Assembly (NCBI RefSeq): GCF_003996965.1
Contig: NZ_QWDM01000001.1
Location: forward strand, 496,001-560,000
DNA length: 64,000 bases
Direction: 5' to 3'
Source of the DNA: Flavobacterium cupreum
Lineage (GTDB): Bacteria > Bacteroidota > Bacteroidia > Flavobacteriales > Flavobacteriaceae
Position 1 is the first letter of the stretch; each line of letters starts with the position of its first letter. Shown in pieces: positions 10,361 through 19,401 of this stretch. Made by a program: the position numbers and the translations under genes. The notes under the pieces were generated by a model, which saw only the letters and a list, made by a program, of their open reading frames with translations, did not search any database and was not told the DNA's origin.

Positions 10361-11752
10361 ATGAAAATTAAATTTTTACTAATGCTGACCGGTATCTTCT
10401 TCTTTTTTAATTCTTGTTCAAAAGAAGACAATATAGCAGCCAATACTTTAGAAACACCTGTTGCAAACGCACCAAAAGACGTAAACGATGCAGGTTTCAG
10501 AGCAAAATGGAATTATGTTTCCTATGCAAAAAGCTATCTTCTGGATGTTTCGACAACTGAAAATTTCTCCACTTTTGTCGCAAATTACAATGCAAAAGAA
10601 GTTATGGACTTAAACGAAGTTGTCGTGGGTTTAACCGGAGGTACACAATATTACTACCGCGTTAGAGCCAAAAACACAACAGAGATTTCCGGTTATTCAA
10701 ATGTTATTAGTGTTGTAACGACAGGTACCAGCAATGTTCCGGAAGATCCTGCATTCTTAAAAGTAAAAGCAAATAAATTAGCCAATCCGTTTTTTATAGG
10801 TATGGCCATAAAAGCTTCGCAATTAACAAACGGAAGCCCTTATGATATTATTCTGGAAAATGAATTCAGCAGTATTTCTGCCGAATACGAAATGAAAATG
10901 GATCAAATTTCTACCACAAGCGGTGTTTATAACTGGACAGTGGCCGACAAAATTGTCGCTTACGGAAATGCCAATGGCATCAATGTTCACGGTCATGCTT
11001 TGGTATGGCATAATTCAGTGCCACAATGGTTAAAAGACTTTTCGGGTACAGATGCCGAATTTAAAGCAGAAGTAAAAAAATACATTACGGATGTCGTGAC
11101 CCATTATGCCGGAAAGGTAAAATCCTGGGATGTGGTTAATGAAGCAGTAGATGACAATGGCACTACCATGAGAAATACTATTTTTCTGCAGCGAATGGGT
11201 GCCGGCTATGTAAAAGATTGTTTTCAATGGGCAAGAGATGCAGCAAAAGCAGCTGGAGACAACTCTTTACTGTTGTTTTATAATGATTATGCAACCTCAA
11301 CTAATATCCCAAAACAAAATAAAGTCTTTAGCATTGTAGATGATTTAAAGGCAGGTAATCTTATTGACGGTCTTGGTTTTCAGATGCATAATAATTACTT
11401 AAACCCGACAAAAGCCCAAATCCAGACTGATTTGAATAAAGCGGTAGCAAAAGGGCTTAAAGTCCATGTTTCGGAATTGGACATACAGGTAAATCAATCG
11501 AATGACATTTCGACTTTTACGAATGAAAGAAGACTGGCCCAAAAAGCAAAATACAAAGAGATGGTGCAACTTTATAATGCACTTCCTGCAGCAAATAAAT
11601 ATGCCTTAACTGTCTGGGGAATGAGGGATAATGAATCCTGGATCCCGTATAGCACAGAACTTAACCACCCGGGAAATGACTGGCCTTTACTGTACGATTC
11701 AAATTTTGCAGTTAAAAGCGCTCATACCGGATTTCTGGAAGGCTTAGATTAA
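10361..11752 (+). CDS. GH10 endo-beta-1,4-xylanase-type lipoprotein with N-terminal Fn3 domain
   Basis: Secreted endo-acting glycoside hydrolase, expected to cut beta-1,4-xylan backbones with retention. A lipobox (FFFNSC, Cys19) predicts a lipoprotein, probably on the cell surface. A fibronectin type III-like domain covers about 30-120. The GH10 barrel covers about 135-460, with the substrate-binding segment NVHGHALVWH (208-217), acid/base Glu261 in WDVVNEA and nucleophile Glu372 in HVSELDIQ. Both catalytic residues are intact. It follows a terminator, so it may be expressed partly separately from susCD. Most GH10 enzymes are xylanases, but some act on other beta-1,4 glycans. Confidence 0.93.
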   Translation: MKIKFLLMLTGIFFFFNSCSKEDNIAANTLETPVANAPKDVNDAGFRAKWNYVSYAKSYLLDVSTTENFSTFVANYNAKEVMDLNEVVVGLTGGTQYYYRVRAKNTTEISGYSNVISVVTTGTSNVPEDPAFLKVKANKLANPFFIGMAIKASQLTNGSPYDIILENEFSSISAEYEMKMDQISTTSGVYNWTVADKIVAYGNANGINVHGHALVWHNSVPQWLKDFSGTDAEFKAEVKKYITDVVTHYAGKVKSWDVVNEAVDDNGTTMRNTIFLQRMGAGYVKDCFQWARDAAKAAGDNSLLLFYNDYATSTNIPKQNKVFSIVDDLKAGNLIDGLGFQMHNNYLNPTKAQIQTDLNKAVAKGLKVHVSELDIQVNQSNDISTFTNERRLAQKAKYKEMVQLYNALPAANKYALTVWGMRDNESWIPYSTELNHPGNDWPLLYDSNFAVKSAHTGFLEGLD

Positions 11753-11809
11753 ATTTTTTAAGACTATAATACTTTACTTCAACTATTAATAAACCAAAAA
11801 AATTAAATT

Positions 11810-12736
11810 ATGAAAAAATTAAATTTATTAGCATTAACAGTGACATGCGTACTAGGTTTAGGATTTGCCTCCTGCGCAGAAGACGCAAGTCCAACAGCAA
11901 AAGAGCAGTCAGCAATTGCAGGTACAAAGACCAGTACAGGCAAAGTAGCCGGTGCGCCATGGATAAAACAATTTGAAGATACATTTAATGTAGGTTCAAA
12001 TTTGTCACAATGGACGAAAGAACAACGAGCGGATTATAATTCCTGGTATTGCGACTATGCCAGTTCGGTCCCAACTACGCAATGGCGAGACGGGAAACAA
12101 TGTCTGGAAATCAAGACTACAAAGTTGAGCACGTACAAATATCAGTCCGGATTCATTTCTTCTCATTATCAATATAAGCCTGAAAATAATACCGAGTACA
12201 TGCTTTCTGCCAATATTAAATTAGTAGCGATGGATGGCGGAACTTACAAATCTTTCACGCAAACGTACGGTGCCTGGCCTGCCTTCTGGTCTGTGCAGCA
12301 AAATGGCTGGCCAACCAAAGGAGAAATTGACATCATGGAAGGGTATTCTTTTGCGCCTAATGCAAGTCGTTTTACTTCAAATCTTTTCTATGGGACTTCC
12401 AGCGGAACGAACCTTATAGGAAACGCTGCAGAGCGCAACTATCCGGGTAATTTTGATATAAACGGAAATGGCGGATGGCATTTATATGAATCCTTTTGGA
12501 AAATGAAAGACAATGTCGTAATCGTAACTATCAAGGTGGATAATGTAACCGTCTCAACGTATACCAATAGTAGTGCAGGGAATCTTAATTTAAATAATTT
12601 CGGACCACACTCGATTATATTTAATCTGAATGTTGGATCAAAAGATTCCAATTTTATTGATCCTAATAAAATCAACCTATTTTCTACAGTAATGATGTGG
12701 GTAGATGATGTAACGGTGTACAAAAGACCAATTTAA
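11810..12736 (+). CDS. GH16 beta-glucanase lipoprotein (laminarinase-like active site)
   Basis: Secreted endo-glucanase-type hydrolase of family GH16. It has a lipobox (GFASC, Cys22), a short Ser/Thr-rich linker and a single GH16 jelly roll about 50-308. The active-site motif GEIDIMEG places nucleophile Glu172, Asp174 and acid/base Glu177. The extra residue (ExDxxE, beta-bulge form) is the pattern of laminarinases, agarases and carrageenases rather than lichenases. The upstream GAWPAFW segment also resembles laminarinases. It lies 57 bp after the GH10 gene in the same orientation. The exact substrate (beta-1,3-glucan, mixed-linkage glucan or galactan) is not decidable here. Confidence 0.9.
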   Translation: MKKLNLLALTVTCVLGLGFASCAEDASPTAKEQSAIAGTKTSTGKVAGAPWIKQFEDTFNVGSNLSQWTKEQRADYNSWYCDYASSVPTTQWRDGKQCLEIKTTKLSTYKYQSGFISSHYQYKPENNTEYMLSANIKLVAMDGGTYKSFTQTYGAWPAFWSVQQNGWPTKGEIDIMEGYSFAPNASRFTSNLFYGTSSGTNLIGNAAERNYPGNFDINGNGGWHLYESFWKMKDNVVIVTIKVDNVTVSTYTNSSAGNLNLNNFGPHSIIFNLNVGSKDSNFIDPNKINLFSTVMMWVDDVTVYKRPI

Positions 12737-12766
12737 TTTATACCATAATTTATTTAAACTAAAAAT

Positions 12767-12817
12767 TTGATCCTGTAACTGTCCCATACCCGGGCACTTT
12801 ACAGGATCAATTTAATT
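12767..12817. terminator. Bidirectional terminator between PUL and molybdenum hydroxylase operon
   Basis: Perfect 12-bp stem (arms 12767-12778 and 12799-12810), 20-nt loop, with AT tracts on both sides. It sits between two convergent transcription units. Confidence 0.75.
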
Positions 12818-12835
12818 TCATGCAAAAATGACTGA

Positions 12836-15073
12836 TTACAATAATTTATCAAAATGTATGGGCAGATCATATATGCGTTTTCCGGTGGCATGAAAGATGG
12901 CATTTGCAATCGCAGGCGGCATTCCCACAATTCCGATTTCTCCAATACCTTTTACGCCAAGATCATTGACAAAATAATCTTCTTCCTCTACAAAAATTAC
13001 ATCTAATTCATGAATATCAGCATGAACCGGAATATGATATTCAGCTAAATTGGCGTTCATGTATTTTCCAAAACGATTATCGAGAATTCTTTCTTCGTGA
13101 AGCGTTTTACTGATTCCCCAAATCATTCCCCCTAAAATCTGGCTTTCGGCTGTTTTCGGATTGATAATTTTTCCTGCTGCAACGGCTGTTACAGCTCTTT
13201 TAACTTCAATAATTCCCAATTCCTGGTCCACTTCCACTTCCACAAAAACAGCACTGTGCACTGCTCTTGCTTTTTTTCCATATACCAAAGGATTTGGCAT
13301 TGAAGTATTTGTTGTTTTGATTTCTTTTCCGTCATTAGCTTCCAAAATTTCAGCTACACTAATTTTCAGTTCAGGATTATTTTTCAGAAAGATAAAACCT
13401 TCATTAAAAATAACATCTTCAAATCTGGCAGCACTTAAAACAGAATCCTGAATATTTTTTGCTTTTTTAAACAGCTTTTTATTCAATGCCTTACAGGCTG
13501 CTTTTACAGCCGGACCAACTGTCGCCACCGTAAAAGACCCGCCTTGTATCGGTGCAAAAGGCATTGCACTGTCTGCGTAGGAAAATGTAATTTCATCAAT
13601 AGGAAGGCCTAATTCATCTGAAGCAATTTGTGTCATAATGGTCAGCGTTCCGGTACCAATATCTGTTACAGCGCTTTTTATTTCTACTTTCCCGTCACTT
13701 GTCATGATTGCCTGAGCGCGCGCTAAAAGCCGGTTGGCATCCCAAATTCCGGTTGCCATTCCATAACCCACTAATTTATTGCCGCGTTTCATGCTTCCGG
13801 GTTCCGGATTTCTCTTATTCCATCCAAATTTTTCAGCAGCTTGCAAATAACATTTTTTAAGTTCCTTACTCGAATATTTTTTATCGGAACTTTTATCTGT
13901 TTCAGAATAATTAATCAAGCGCAATTCGACCGGATCGATATTTAACCTGTATGCAAGATCATCCATCGTAATTTCGATCGCGTGCATTCCCGTACTTCCA
14001 CCGGGAGCGCGCATATCAAGCGGAGAATACACATCTAAGGGCACTAATTTGTGTTCCAGCAAAGTGTTTTCTGCAGGATAAAGCATATTTGCCCAATTTA
14101 CAACCACTTCAACATAATCTTCAAATTGCGAAGTTTCACCTATTGCTTTATGAAAAATAGCGTTTACTTTTCCGTTTTCATCAGCTCCAAATTTCACAGA
14201 TTGCAGTGTGGGCGGCCTGTGGCCGAAAGTATACATTTGAGCACGGTCTAAAGTGACGCGAACATTTCTTTTTAAATGAAGCGATGCCATAACAGCCATA
14301 AAAAGCTGATACTGTGGCCGAAGTCCGGATCCAAAAGCACCGCCAACAGAAGGCGCAATCACCTGCACATTTTTCATTTTTAAACCAAAAACATTCGCTA
14401 CATACATTTGAGAATTTATGGTTCCCTGTGTCTTATCGTAGATTTTTAGTTTGTTTTTACCTTCATAAAGAACAGTAGTTGCAAACATCTCCATCGGATT
14501 ATGATGCTCTGTTCCGTGTTTAAATTCACCTGAACTTCGAACAAAAGAATTTTGATAGGCTTCCTCGAAATTACCTTTTGGTTTTGGCGGAGGCGGTTTG
14601 AGCATCGAAGCTAGACCTTTTTTAGGATCTCTGGCCTGGTTTATATTTGATTCCAGGTCTGTTTCAAATTCTTCTTCAATATAAGCTACTTTTATCTTAA
14701 TGGCAGCATACCGTGCCATTTCAAAAGTTTCGGCAACAACCAATGCAATAGGCTGACCGTTGTATTTAATTTCATTGTCTTTTAGGGGTTTAAAAACCGT
14801 ACCGGGCGGTGCATCCATATCGGCATACTGAAAATCAAACCAGGCAGTTGAAGGTCTGTTTTCATGCGTAAAAACTTCAATTACTCCTTCTAAGGCTTTT
14901 GCATCTGTAGTATCTATCACTGCAATTTTTCCTTTGGTTATGGTACTGTTCACAACATAGCCATATAATAAATCGGCTGCTTCGTATTCGCCTGCATACT
15001 TTGCGCTTCCGGTTACTTTTAAACGTCCTTCTAAACGGCTTACTGGTTTTCCTATGGAGGGTAATTTTGTCAT
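12836..15073 (-). CDS. Molybdopterin-binding subunit of xanthine dehydrogenase-family aldehyde oxidoreductase (PaoC/YagR type)
   Basis: Catalytic subunit of a three-part molybdenum hydroxylase that oxidises aldehydes or N-heterocycles and passes electrons to the FeS and FAD subunits encoded just upstream. The 745 residues show the N-terminal hammerhead domain (about 20-130). Molybdopterin-binding motifs include GGAFGSG and MRAPGGSTGMHAIE, and GVKGIGEIG near the C-terminus holds the expected catalytic Glu (about 712). No Tat or Sec signal is visible. It is the last of three genes, 27 bp after the FAD subunit. The substrate cannot be inferred; no dedicated Mo-cofactor insertion chaperone gene is adjacent. 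Confidence 0.93.
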   Translation of the reverse strand: MTKLPSIGKPVSRLEGRLKVTGSAKYAGEYEAADLLYGYVVNSTITKGKIAVIDTTDAKALEGVIEVFTHENRPSTAWFDFQYADMDAPPGTVFKPLKDNEIKYNGQPIALVVAETFEMARYAAIKIKVAYIEEEFETDLESNINQARDPKKGLASMLKPPPPKPKGNFEEAYQNSFVRSSGEFKHGTEHHNPMEMFATTVLYEGKNKLKIYDKTQGTINSQMYVANVFGLKMKNVQVIAPSVGGAFGSGLRPQYQLFMAVMASLHLKRNVRVTLDRAQMYTFGHRPPTLQSVKFGADENGKVNAIFHKAIGETSQFEDYVEVVVNWANMLYPAENTLLEHKLVPLDVYSPLDMRAPGGSTGMHAIEITMDDLAYRLNIDPVELRLINYSETDKSSDKKYSSKELKKCYLQAAEKFGWNKRNPEPGSMKRGNKLVGYGMATGIWDANRLLARAQAIMTSDGKVEIKSAVTDIGTGTLTIMTQIASDELGLPIDEITFSYADSAMPFAPIQGGSFTVATVGPAVKAACKALNKKLFKKAKNIQDSVLSAARFEDVIFNEGFIFLKNNPELKISVAEILEANDGKEIKTTNTSMPNPLVYGKKARAVHSAVFVEVEVDQELGIIEVKRAVTAVAAGKIINPKTAESQILGGMIWGISKTLHEERILDNRFGKYMNANLAEYHIPVHADIHELDVIFVEEEDYFVNDLGVKGIGEIGIVGMPPAIANAIFHATGKRIYDLPIHFDKLL

Positions 15074-15100
15074 TTTGCTGAATTTTAAATGGAGGGGGAT

Positions 15101-16120
15101 TTACAGAGATGGTTTTGCACCCGGACGTTGTGATTCTGGATTTAAAGCCATAAAACAATTGCGTATAATCGCTCTTTTTGCCAGGTCGATTTTAAACATA
15201 TTATGTTCGTATCCTTTTGCCCCCCTTAAGATAAGATCGGCAACGGCTGAAAAATTTTCACGGGTGGGTTGTTTATCTTTCAGAAAATCTTCCGCTTCTA
15301 AAATACGCCATGGTTTGTGTGCCACTCCGCCCAAAGCAATTCTGGCTTCTTTTATTACATTATTTTCAATTTCAAAGCCAGTAGCGACCGATACCAGTGC
15401 AAAGGAATAAGAACTCCGGTCCCTAAGTTTTAGATAAGAATAGTTTTTTTCAAATCCCTGTGCAGGAAGGTCTATACTGGTTATTACTTCGCCATGTTTA
15501 AGGTTATTATCAATATTCGGAGTATCTGCGGGAAGCCGGTGAAATTCAGCGAAAGCCAAAACCCTTTCTCCTTCCGGGCTGCTAATATTTACCGTGGCAT
15601 TTAAAGCTGCCAAAGCCACGCACATATCAGAAGGAAAGACAGCAATGCAATTTTCGCTTTGCCCCAAAATAGCGTGAATCCTATTATAACCTGAAATAGC
15701 TGAACAGCCTGAACCGGGATCACGTTTGTTGCAGGGCGTATTGATATCGTAAAAATAATAACACCTTGTCCGCTGCATCAGATTACCGCCATTGGTTGCC
15801 ATATTTCTAATTTGTGCCGAAGCGCCTGCAAGTATTGCTTTGGACAATAAAGGGTAACGCTCTTCTATAATAGGATCGTAAGCCGTGTCTGCATTGGTAT
15901 GTAAAGCGCCAAGACGAATCCCTCCATTGTCAAGACGAATTATGGAATTGTTTTCAGTAATCGAATTGATATCGACAAGTTTATCGGCTTTGGTTATAAA
16001 ATATCTCAGAAGATCGTTTATGTTGGTACCTCCGGCAACTATTTTGTTCCGGATATCGCCATCGATATGAGAGATGGCCTGATCTACAGTAGAGGCTTTT
16101 GCGTACGAAAAATTATTCAT
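15101..16120 (-). CDS. FAD-binding subunit of molybdenum hydroxylase with extra FeS cysteines (PaoB/YagS type)
   Basis: Middle electron-transfer subunit. The FAD pyrophosphate motif AGGTNINDLLR lies at 29-39 and the second FAD segment MATNGGNLMQRTRC at 107-120. Cysteines 120, 130, 139 and 158 form an insertion (PCNKRDPGSGCSA) like the [4Fe-4S]-binding loop of E. coli PaoB, which ordinary xanthine dehydrogenase FAD subunits lack. The start overlaps the end of the 2Fe-2S gene by 8 bp, indicating translational coupling. Confidence 0.92.
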   Translation of the reverse strand: MNNFSYAKASTVDQAISHIDGDIRNKIVAGGTNINDLLRYFITKADKLVDINSITENNSIIRLDNGGIRLGALHTNADTAYDPIIEERYPLLSKAILAGASAQIRNMATNGGNLMQRTRCYYFYDINTPCNKRDPGSGCSAISGYNRIHAILGQSENCIAVFPSDMCVALAALNATVNISSPEGERVLAFAEFHRLPADTPNIDNNLKHGEVITSIDLPAQGFEKNYSYLKLRDRSSYSFALVSVATGFEIENNVIKEARIALGGVAHKPWRILEAEDFLKDKQPTRENFSAVADLILRGAKGYEHNMFKIDLAKRAIIRNCFMALNPESQRPGAKPSL

Positions 16121-16598
16121 GGTAAACTCCTTTCTTTACTTCCATAATCGCATCAATTATTCCCTTGTTAGCACCACATCGGCACAGGTTTCCGCTCATT
16201 AATTCCTGAACTTCTTCCCTTGTATTTGCTTTGCCTTCTTTTAGCATTCCGATGGCGCTGCAAATTTGCCCGGGCGTACAATATCCACACTGGAAAGCGT
16301 CACATTCTATAAAAGCTTTTTGAATGGGATGAAGATTTTCACCATCTGCTACTCCTTCAATGGTGGTGATTTCTGAACCGTCTTTCATAACACCAAGCGT
16401 AAGGCAGCTTAAAATTCTTTTGCCATCTGCTATTACGGTACACGCACCGCATTGCCCGTGATCGCAACCCTTTTTAGTTCCGGTGAGATGAATTTCTTCG
16501 CGAAGCACATCCAGCAAGGAAACCCATGGCAAAAGTGCTAAATTATAAACTGATCCATTAATAGTAAGCTTTGTTGTATGGGATTGATTTGTTTCCAT
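16113..16598 (-). CDS. 2Fe-2S subunit of molybdenum hydroxylase (PaoA/YagT type)
   Basis: Carries the two [2Fe-2S] clusters that shuttle electrons from the Mo centre to FAD. The plant-ferredoxin-type cluster uses Cys45, 50, 53 and 65 (GCDHGQCGAC...SC); the second uses Cys104, 107, 139 and 141 (CGYCTPGQ, GNLCRCG). The N-terminus begins directly with the beta-grasp fold. Unlike E. coli PaoA there is no twin-arginine signal, so the complex is predicted to be cytoplasmic unless the start is misplaced. First gene of a three-gene minus-strand operon. Confidence 0.94.
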   Translation of the reverse strand: METNQSHTTKLTINGSVYNLALLPWVSLLDVLREEIHLTGTKKGCDHGQCGACTVIADGKRILSCLTLGVMKDGSEITTIEGVADGENLHPIQKAFIECDAFQCGYCTPGQICSAIGMLKEGKANTREEVQELMSGNLCRCGANKGIIDAIMEVKKGVYHE

Positions 16599-16661
16599 AG
16601 ATACTGCCTTTTGAATTAAAAATTTGTTGAAAAAAAATCCAAAAATTGCTTTATCTTTCTG

Positions 16662-16686
16662 GTCAACAATACAACGTCAACAATAC
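16662..16686. repeat. Direct repeat upstream of the molybdenum hydroxylase operon
   Basis: The 11-mer GTCAACAATAC occurs twice, at 16662-16672 and 16676-16686 (14-bp period), 64-88 bp upstream of the first start codon. Position and phasing suit a regulator-binding site; the cognate protein is unknown. Confidence 0.45.
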
Positions 16687-16830
16687 TACGCAATTGGATA
16701 TGAACATCAAAGCTACTTAAAACCAACAATTAACACTTACAATATTTAGCATGCAATCTTTCAAAATATCAATCGGGAAAATGCTTCAGGTCACAGCTAT
16801 TCCGGGTTTTTTTTAAGGAAAGGAACAGAT

Positions 16831-17562
16831 CTATTCTCCGTGGTAGATATCGTGAAATATCCCTGCCAATTTTGAAGGCTCCTCTTTCCATGCATTGAAC
16901 ATTTGAATTCCCATCAGGTCCGGAACAATGTCTAATTCACCATTTTCAACCTGATCCAATATTATTTTTGCAATACCATCGGGTGACGGCATTTCCCAAT
17001 CACTCTCCTTATTCATATCAGTATCAATTGCACCGGGGTTTACAGTATGAACGGTAATTCCTTTTTTTGCCAATTCTGTACGTGCGGATAATGTTGCGGA
17101 AAAAAGAGCTGCTTTCGATGCAGAATACCCGGCAATTGTGGGAAGTGGTGAATAAGCAACGATTGATACGATATTTACAATTTTAGAGGGAGCGTTACTT
17201 TCTAAAATTGCACTAAATGCCCGCATCATATTGATAGTCCCCAAATAATTCGTTCTCATGTCATATTCCAATCCACTAATTTCTCCTCCTAATATGGTTC
17301 CATTATTAAGTGATCCCGCATTGTTGATCAGAATTTGAACATCCTTCGTAATTGCGCTAACTTCCGAAAGCTGTGAATTATTCGTGATATCCAGCTTTAA
17401 TGTTACTACCCGTTGGTCCGCGAAATCCGGCATTGTATTTAAATTTCTGGAAGTAGCATAAATTTTTGCTGCGCCTTTTTCCAATGCTGCCTTCACAAGT
17501 GATTTTCCAATGCCCCTGTTTGCTCCTGTAATCAGGATTACTTTGTCTTTTAGTGTATTCAT
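16831..17562 (-). CDS. Short-chain dehydrogenase/reductase (SDR) family oxidoreductase
   Basis: Classical cytoplasmic NAD(P)-dependent oxidoreductase with a Rossmann fold. The cofactor motif TGANRGIG is at about 13-20, NNAG at about 85-88, and the catalytic YSASK follows a conserved Ser in VNIVSIVAYS. 243 residues is the usual length. The C-terminus (PDGIAKIILDQVENGELDIVPD) resembles SDRs with an added substrate lid. No substrate can be inferred. A TATATTTG -7 box lies just upstream, so it is probably transcribed alone. Confidence 0.92.
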   Translation of the reverse strand: MNTLKDKVILITGANRGIGKSLVKAALEKGAAKIYATSRNLNTMPDFADQRVVTLKLDITNNSQLSEVSAITKDVQILINNAGSLNNGTILGGEISGLEYDMRTNYLGTINMMRAFSAILESNAPSKIVNIVSIVAYSPLPTIAGYSASKAALFSATLSARTELAKKGITVHTVNPGAIDTDMNKESDWEMPSPDGIAKIILDQVENGELDIVPDLMGIQMFNAWKEEPSKLAGIFHDIYHGE

Positions 17563-17590
17563 GTCTATTTTTTAATTAATAAATATTACA

Positions 17591-17598
17591 CAAATATA
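17591..17598 (-). promoter_or_regulatory. -7 promoter box (TATATTTG) for the SDR gene
   Basis: Exact match to the Bacteroidota TAnnTTTG box on the minus strand, 29 bp upstream of the ATG at 17562. No clear -33 element is seen. Confidence 0.5.
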
Positions 17599-17739
17599 TA
17601 TTGGCGTTTACAGTCCTAAAATCCGATACTTGCTGAACTGCGGTTCAATAGATATAAATTACACCTATAGACAGGAACTTTTAATTTGGGCATGGGAATC
17701 AACATTGATATTCCGATGAAAACTTCAGATTGAAACGAT

Positions 17740-18879
17740 CTATTTTGTAGATAAAATAGCAGTCATCAATGCCTCAAAACCATCCTCGATTGTTATTGCT
17801 AATTTGTGATCTTTGTTTTCTATCTTCTCAATTATGTCCAGAAGAATTGATTGTACACACTTACCATATACCTCGCCTTTAGTTTCAGCAAGCTCAAAAG
17901 TTCCTGATATCATTTCATTAACATCATAAGCTATTCCACCGCAGTACGTCAATTCTTTCGGAGATGCTATCGACGGATCTGAAGCACCCCAGCCCTCTGG
18001 TCTCGAATTATCCCTGAAATTATCAAGTGCCTGAGTCTGGGTTATTTTCCAGCCAGGGAGATCCTTTAATTGTTCTTTAACTGCTTCATTTACCATGGCA
18101 GTTACTTTTCCATTAAGAGGCATCCAGCCCTCTATTTCTATCCTGGCCAGATCATAGGCAAGGCTAATGGTAGTTTGTTCAAAAAAGCCCGGACCGGAAA
18201 AAGCATGATAGTAATTGGCAATAAGTCCTTCATTGTACAACACCATCGCCGAAACTCGATCTCTCTGCGATTCATTACGGCGCTTTGAAAGTCCATACAC
18301 TTCAGTATATTTCTGGCCGCTTAGTGCGTTAACAATATCAAAAAAATGTACTCCATGTTCAATAAGGATTCCGCCGGAGATTTCTTCATTCCAAAACCAG
18401 TGGTCTGCAGGTAACGCCGCATCCTGGGCATAATTATTTACAACCACATGTCTAAGCTTGCCAAGTGTACCGCTTTGCTCGAATTGAATGAAATTTTTAA
18501 TAATAGGATTGTAGCGTATCATATGGTTAACTGTAATAATCATTCCAGTTTCCTTTTGTGTTTCTAATATTTGTCTGGCGTCTGCTTCGTTTATGGCTGC
18601 AGGCTTTTCAAGCAGTACATGTTTTCCTGCCCGCATGGCTGCACAGGCCATTTCAGCATGCAGGCTGGGTGGCGTCACGATACTCACAATATCTACTTCC
18701 GGATCGCTTATCAGGTCATTCCAGTCGTGATATACCTTAACATTCTCGATATTTTCCTGATGGTGCTTCCCGGAATCTGCAATTGCCACACCTTCCACAT
18801 TTTCAAGCTTACCCCACCAATGATGAAGAAACTTACCAAAACCTCCATAGCCAATTATTCCTATTTTATATTTTTTCAT
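17740..18879 (-). CDS. Gfo/Idh/MocA family oxidoreductase
   Basis: NAD(P)-dependent dehydrogenase-like protein of the glucose-fructose oxidoreductase/inositol dehydrogenase family, often acting on sugars or cyclitols. An N-terminal Rossmann motif GYGGFGKF (about 10-17) and the family signature EKPAA (about 93-97) with its conserved Lys are present. The C-terminal beta-sheet domain contains GGILIEHGVHFFDI with the conserved active-site His. 379 residues, no signal peptide. It is 177 bp upstream of the SDR and may or may not share a transcript. Confidence 0.9.
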   Translation of the reverse strand: MKKYKIGIIGYGGFGKFLHHWWGKLENVEGVAIADSGKHHQENIENVKVYHDWNDLISDPEVDIVSIVTPPSLHAEMACAAMRAGKHVLLEKPAAINEADARQILETQKETGMIITVNHMIRYNPIIKNFIQFEQSGTLGKLRHVVVNNYAQDAALPADHWFWNEEISGGILIEHGVHFFDIVNALSGQKYTEVYGLSKRRNESQRDRVSAMVLYNEGLIANYYHAFSGPGFFEQTTISLAYDLARIEIEGWMPLNGKVTAMVNEAVKEQLKDLPGWKITQTQALDNFRDNSRPEGWGASDPSIASPKELTYCGGIAYDVNEMISGTFELAETKGEVYGKCVQSILLDIIEKIENKDHKLAITIEDGFEALMTAILSTK

Positions 18880-19401
18880 ATTGTCTGAATTGTATTTTAT
18901 TAATAAATTTTATTTACAATAATTATGAGGGAAATCCACCATTTTTCCTTTAGCATTGCGTCCTGAAAATTTGTTTTCAGCAATCACGCGCTTCAAAATA
19001 CTTTTACTTTCCTAATTCATTTTTAAGCTTTTCAAACTTAAAGATTTTAATAATTTGATCCTTATACATTTACACTATATCCTTACATTTTACCAATCCT
19101 TATAATGCTCAAAATACAGGACAGCAAATCTTACCATACGCTTTTGTTTTTTTGTTTCAGCCAGGAGATCCCTATTGTAATTATAAAGATTTGAACTCCT
19201 CTTCAAGTCATCCACAACTCTTTTTTTTTAAGAATGGTAATTGTACAATCTTCACGAATAATCTTATAAATACAAGTTAATCTTATCGATTAATTTTGAA
19301 TTTGCAGAGAATCACCTGTTTTTAAATAGCTCATAATGTGATTATAAGATACTAAAAATTAAAAAAACAAAAAAATAAACCTAACAAAGCAAATTAATTA
19401 T
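18880..19401. other. Divergent intergenic region, Gfo/Idh/MocA gene to katE
   Basis: 522 bp with no supportable ORF. It contains a TAATTTTG -7 box for katE at 19291-19298, leaving a leader of roughly 95-100 nt, and otherwise AT-rich sequence without a clear hairpin. Confidence 0.5.
19291..19298 (+). promoter_or_regulatory. -7 promoter box (TAATTTTG) upstream of katE
   Basis: Exact TAnnTTTG match about 104 bp before the katE ATG. No exact -33 TTG at ideal spacing, so an activator or alternative factor may be needed. Confidence 0.45.
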
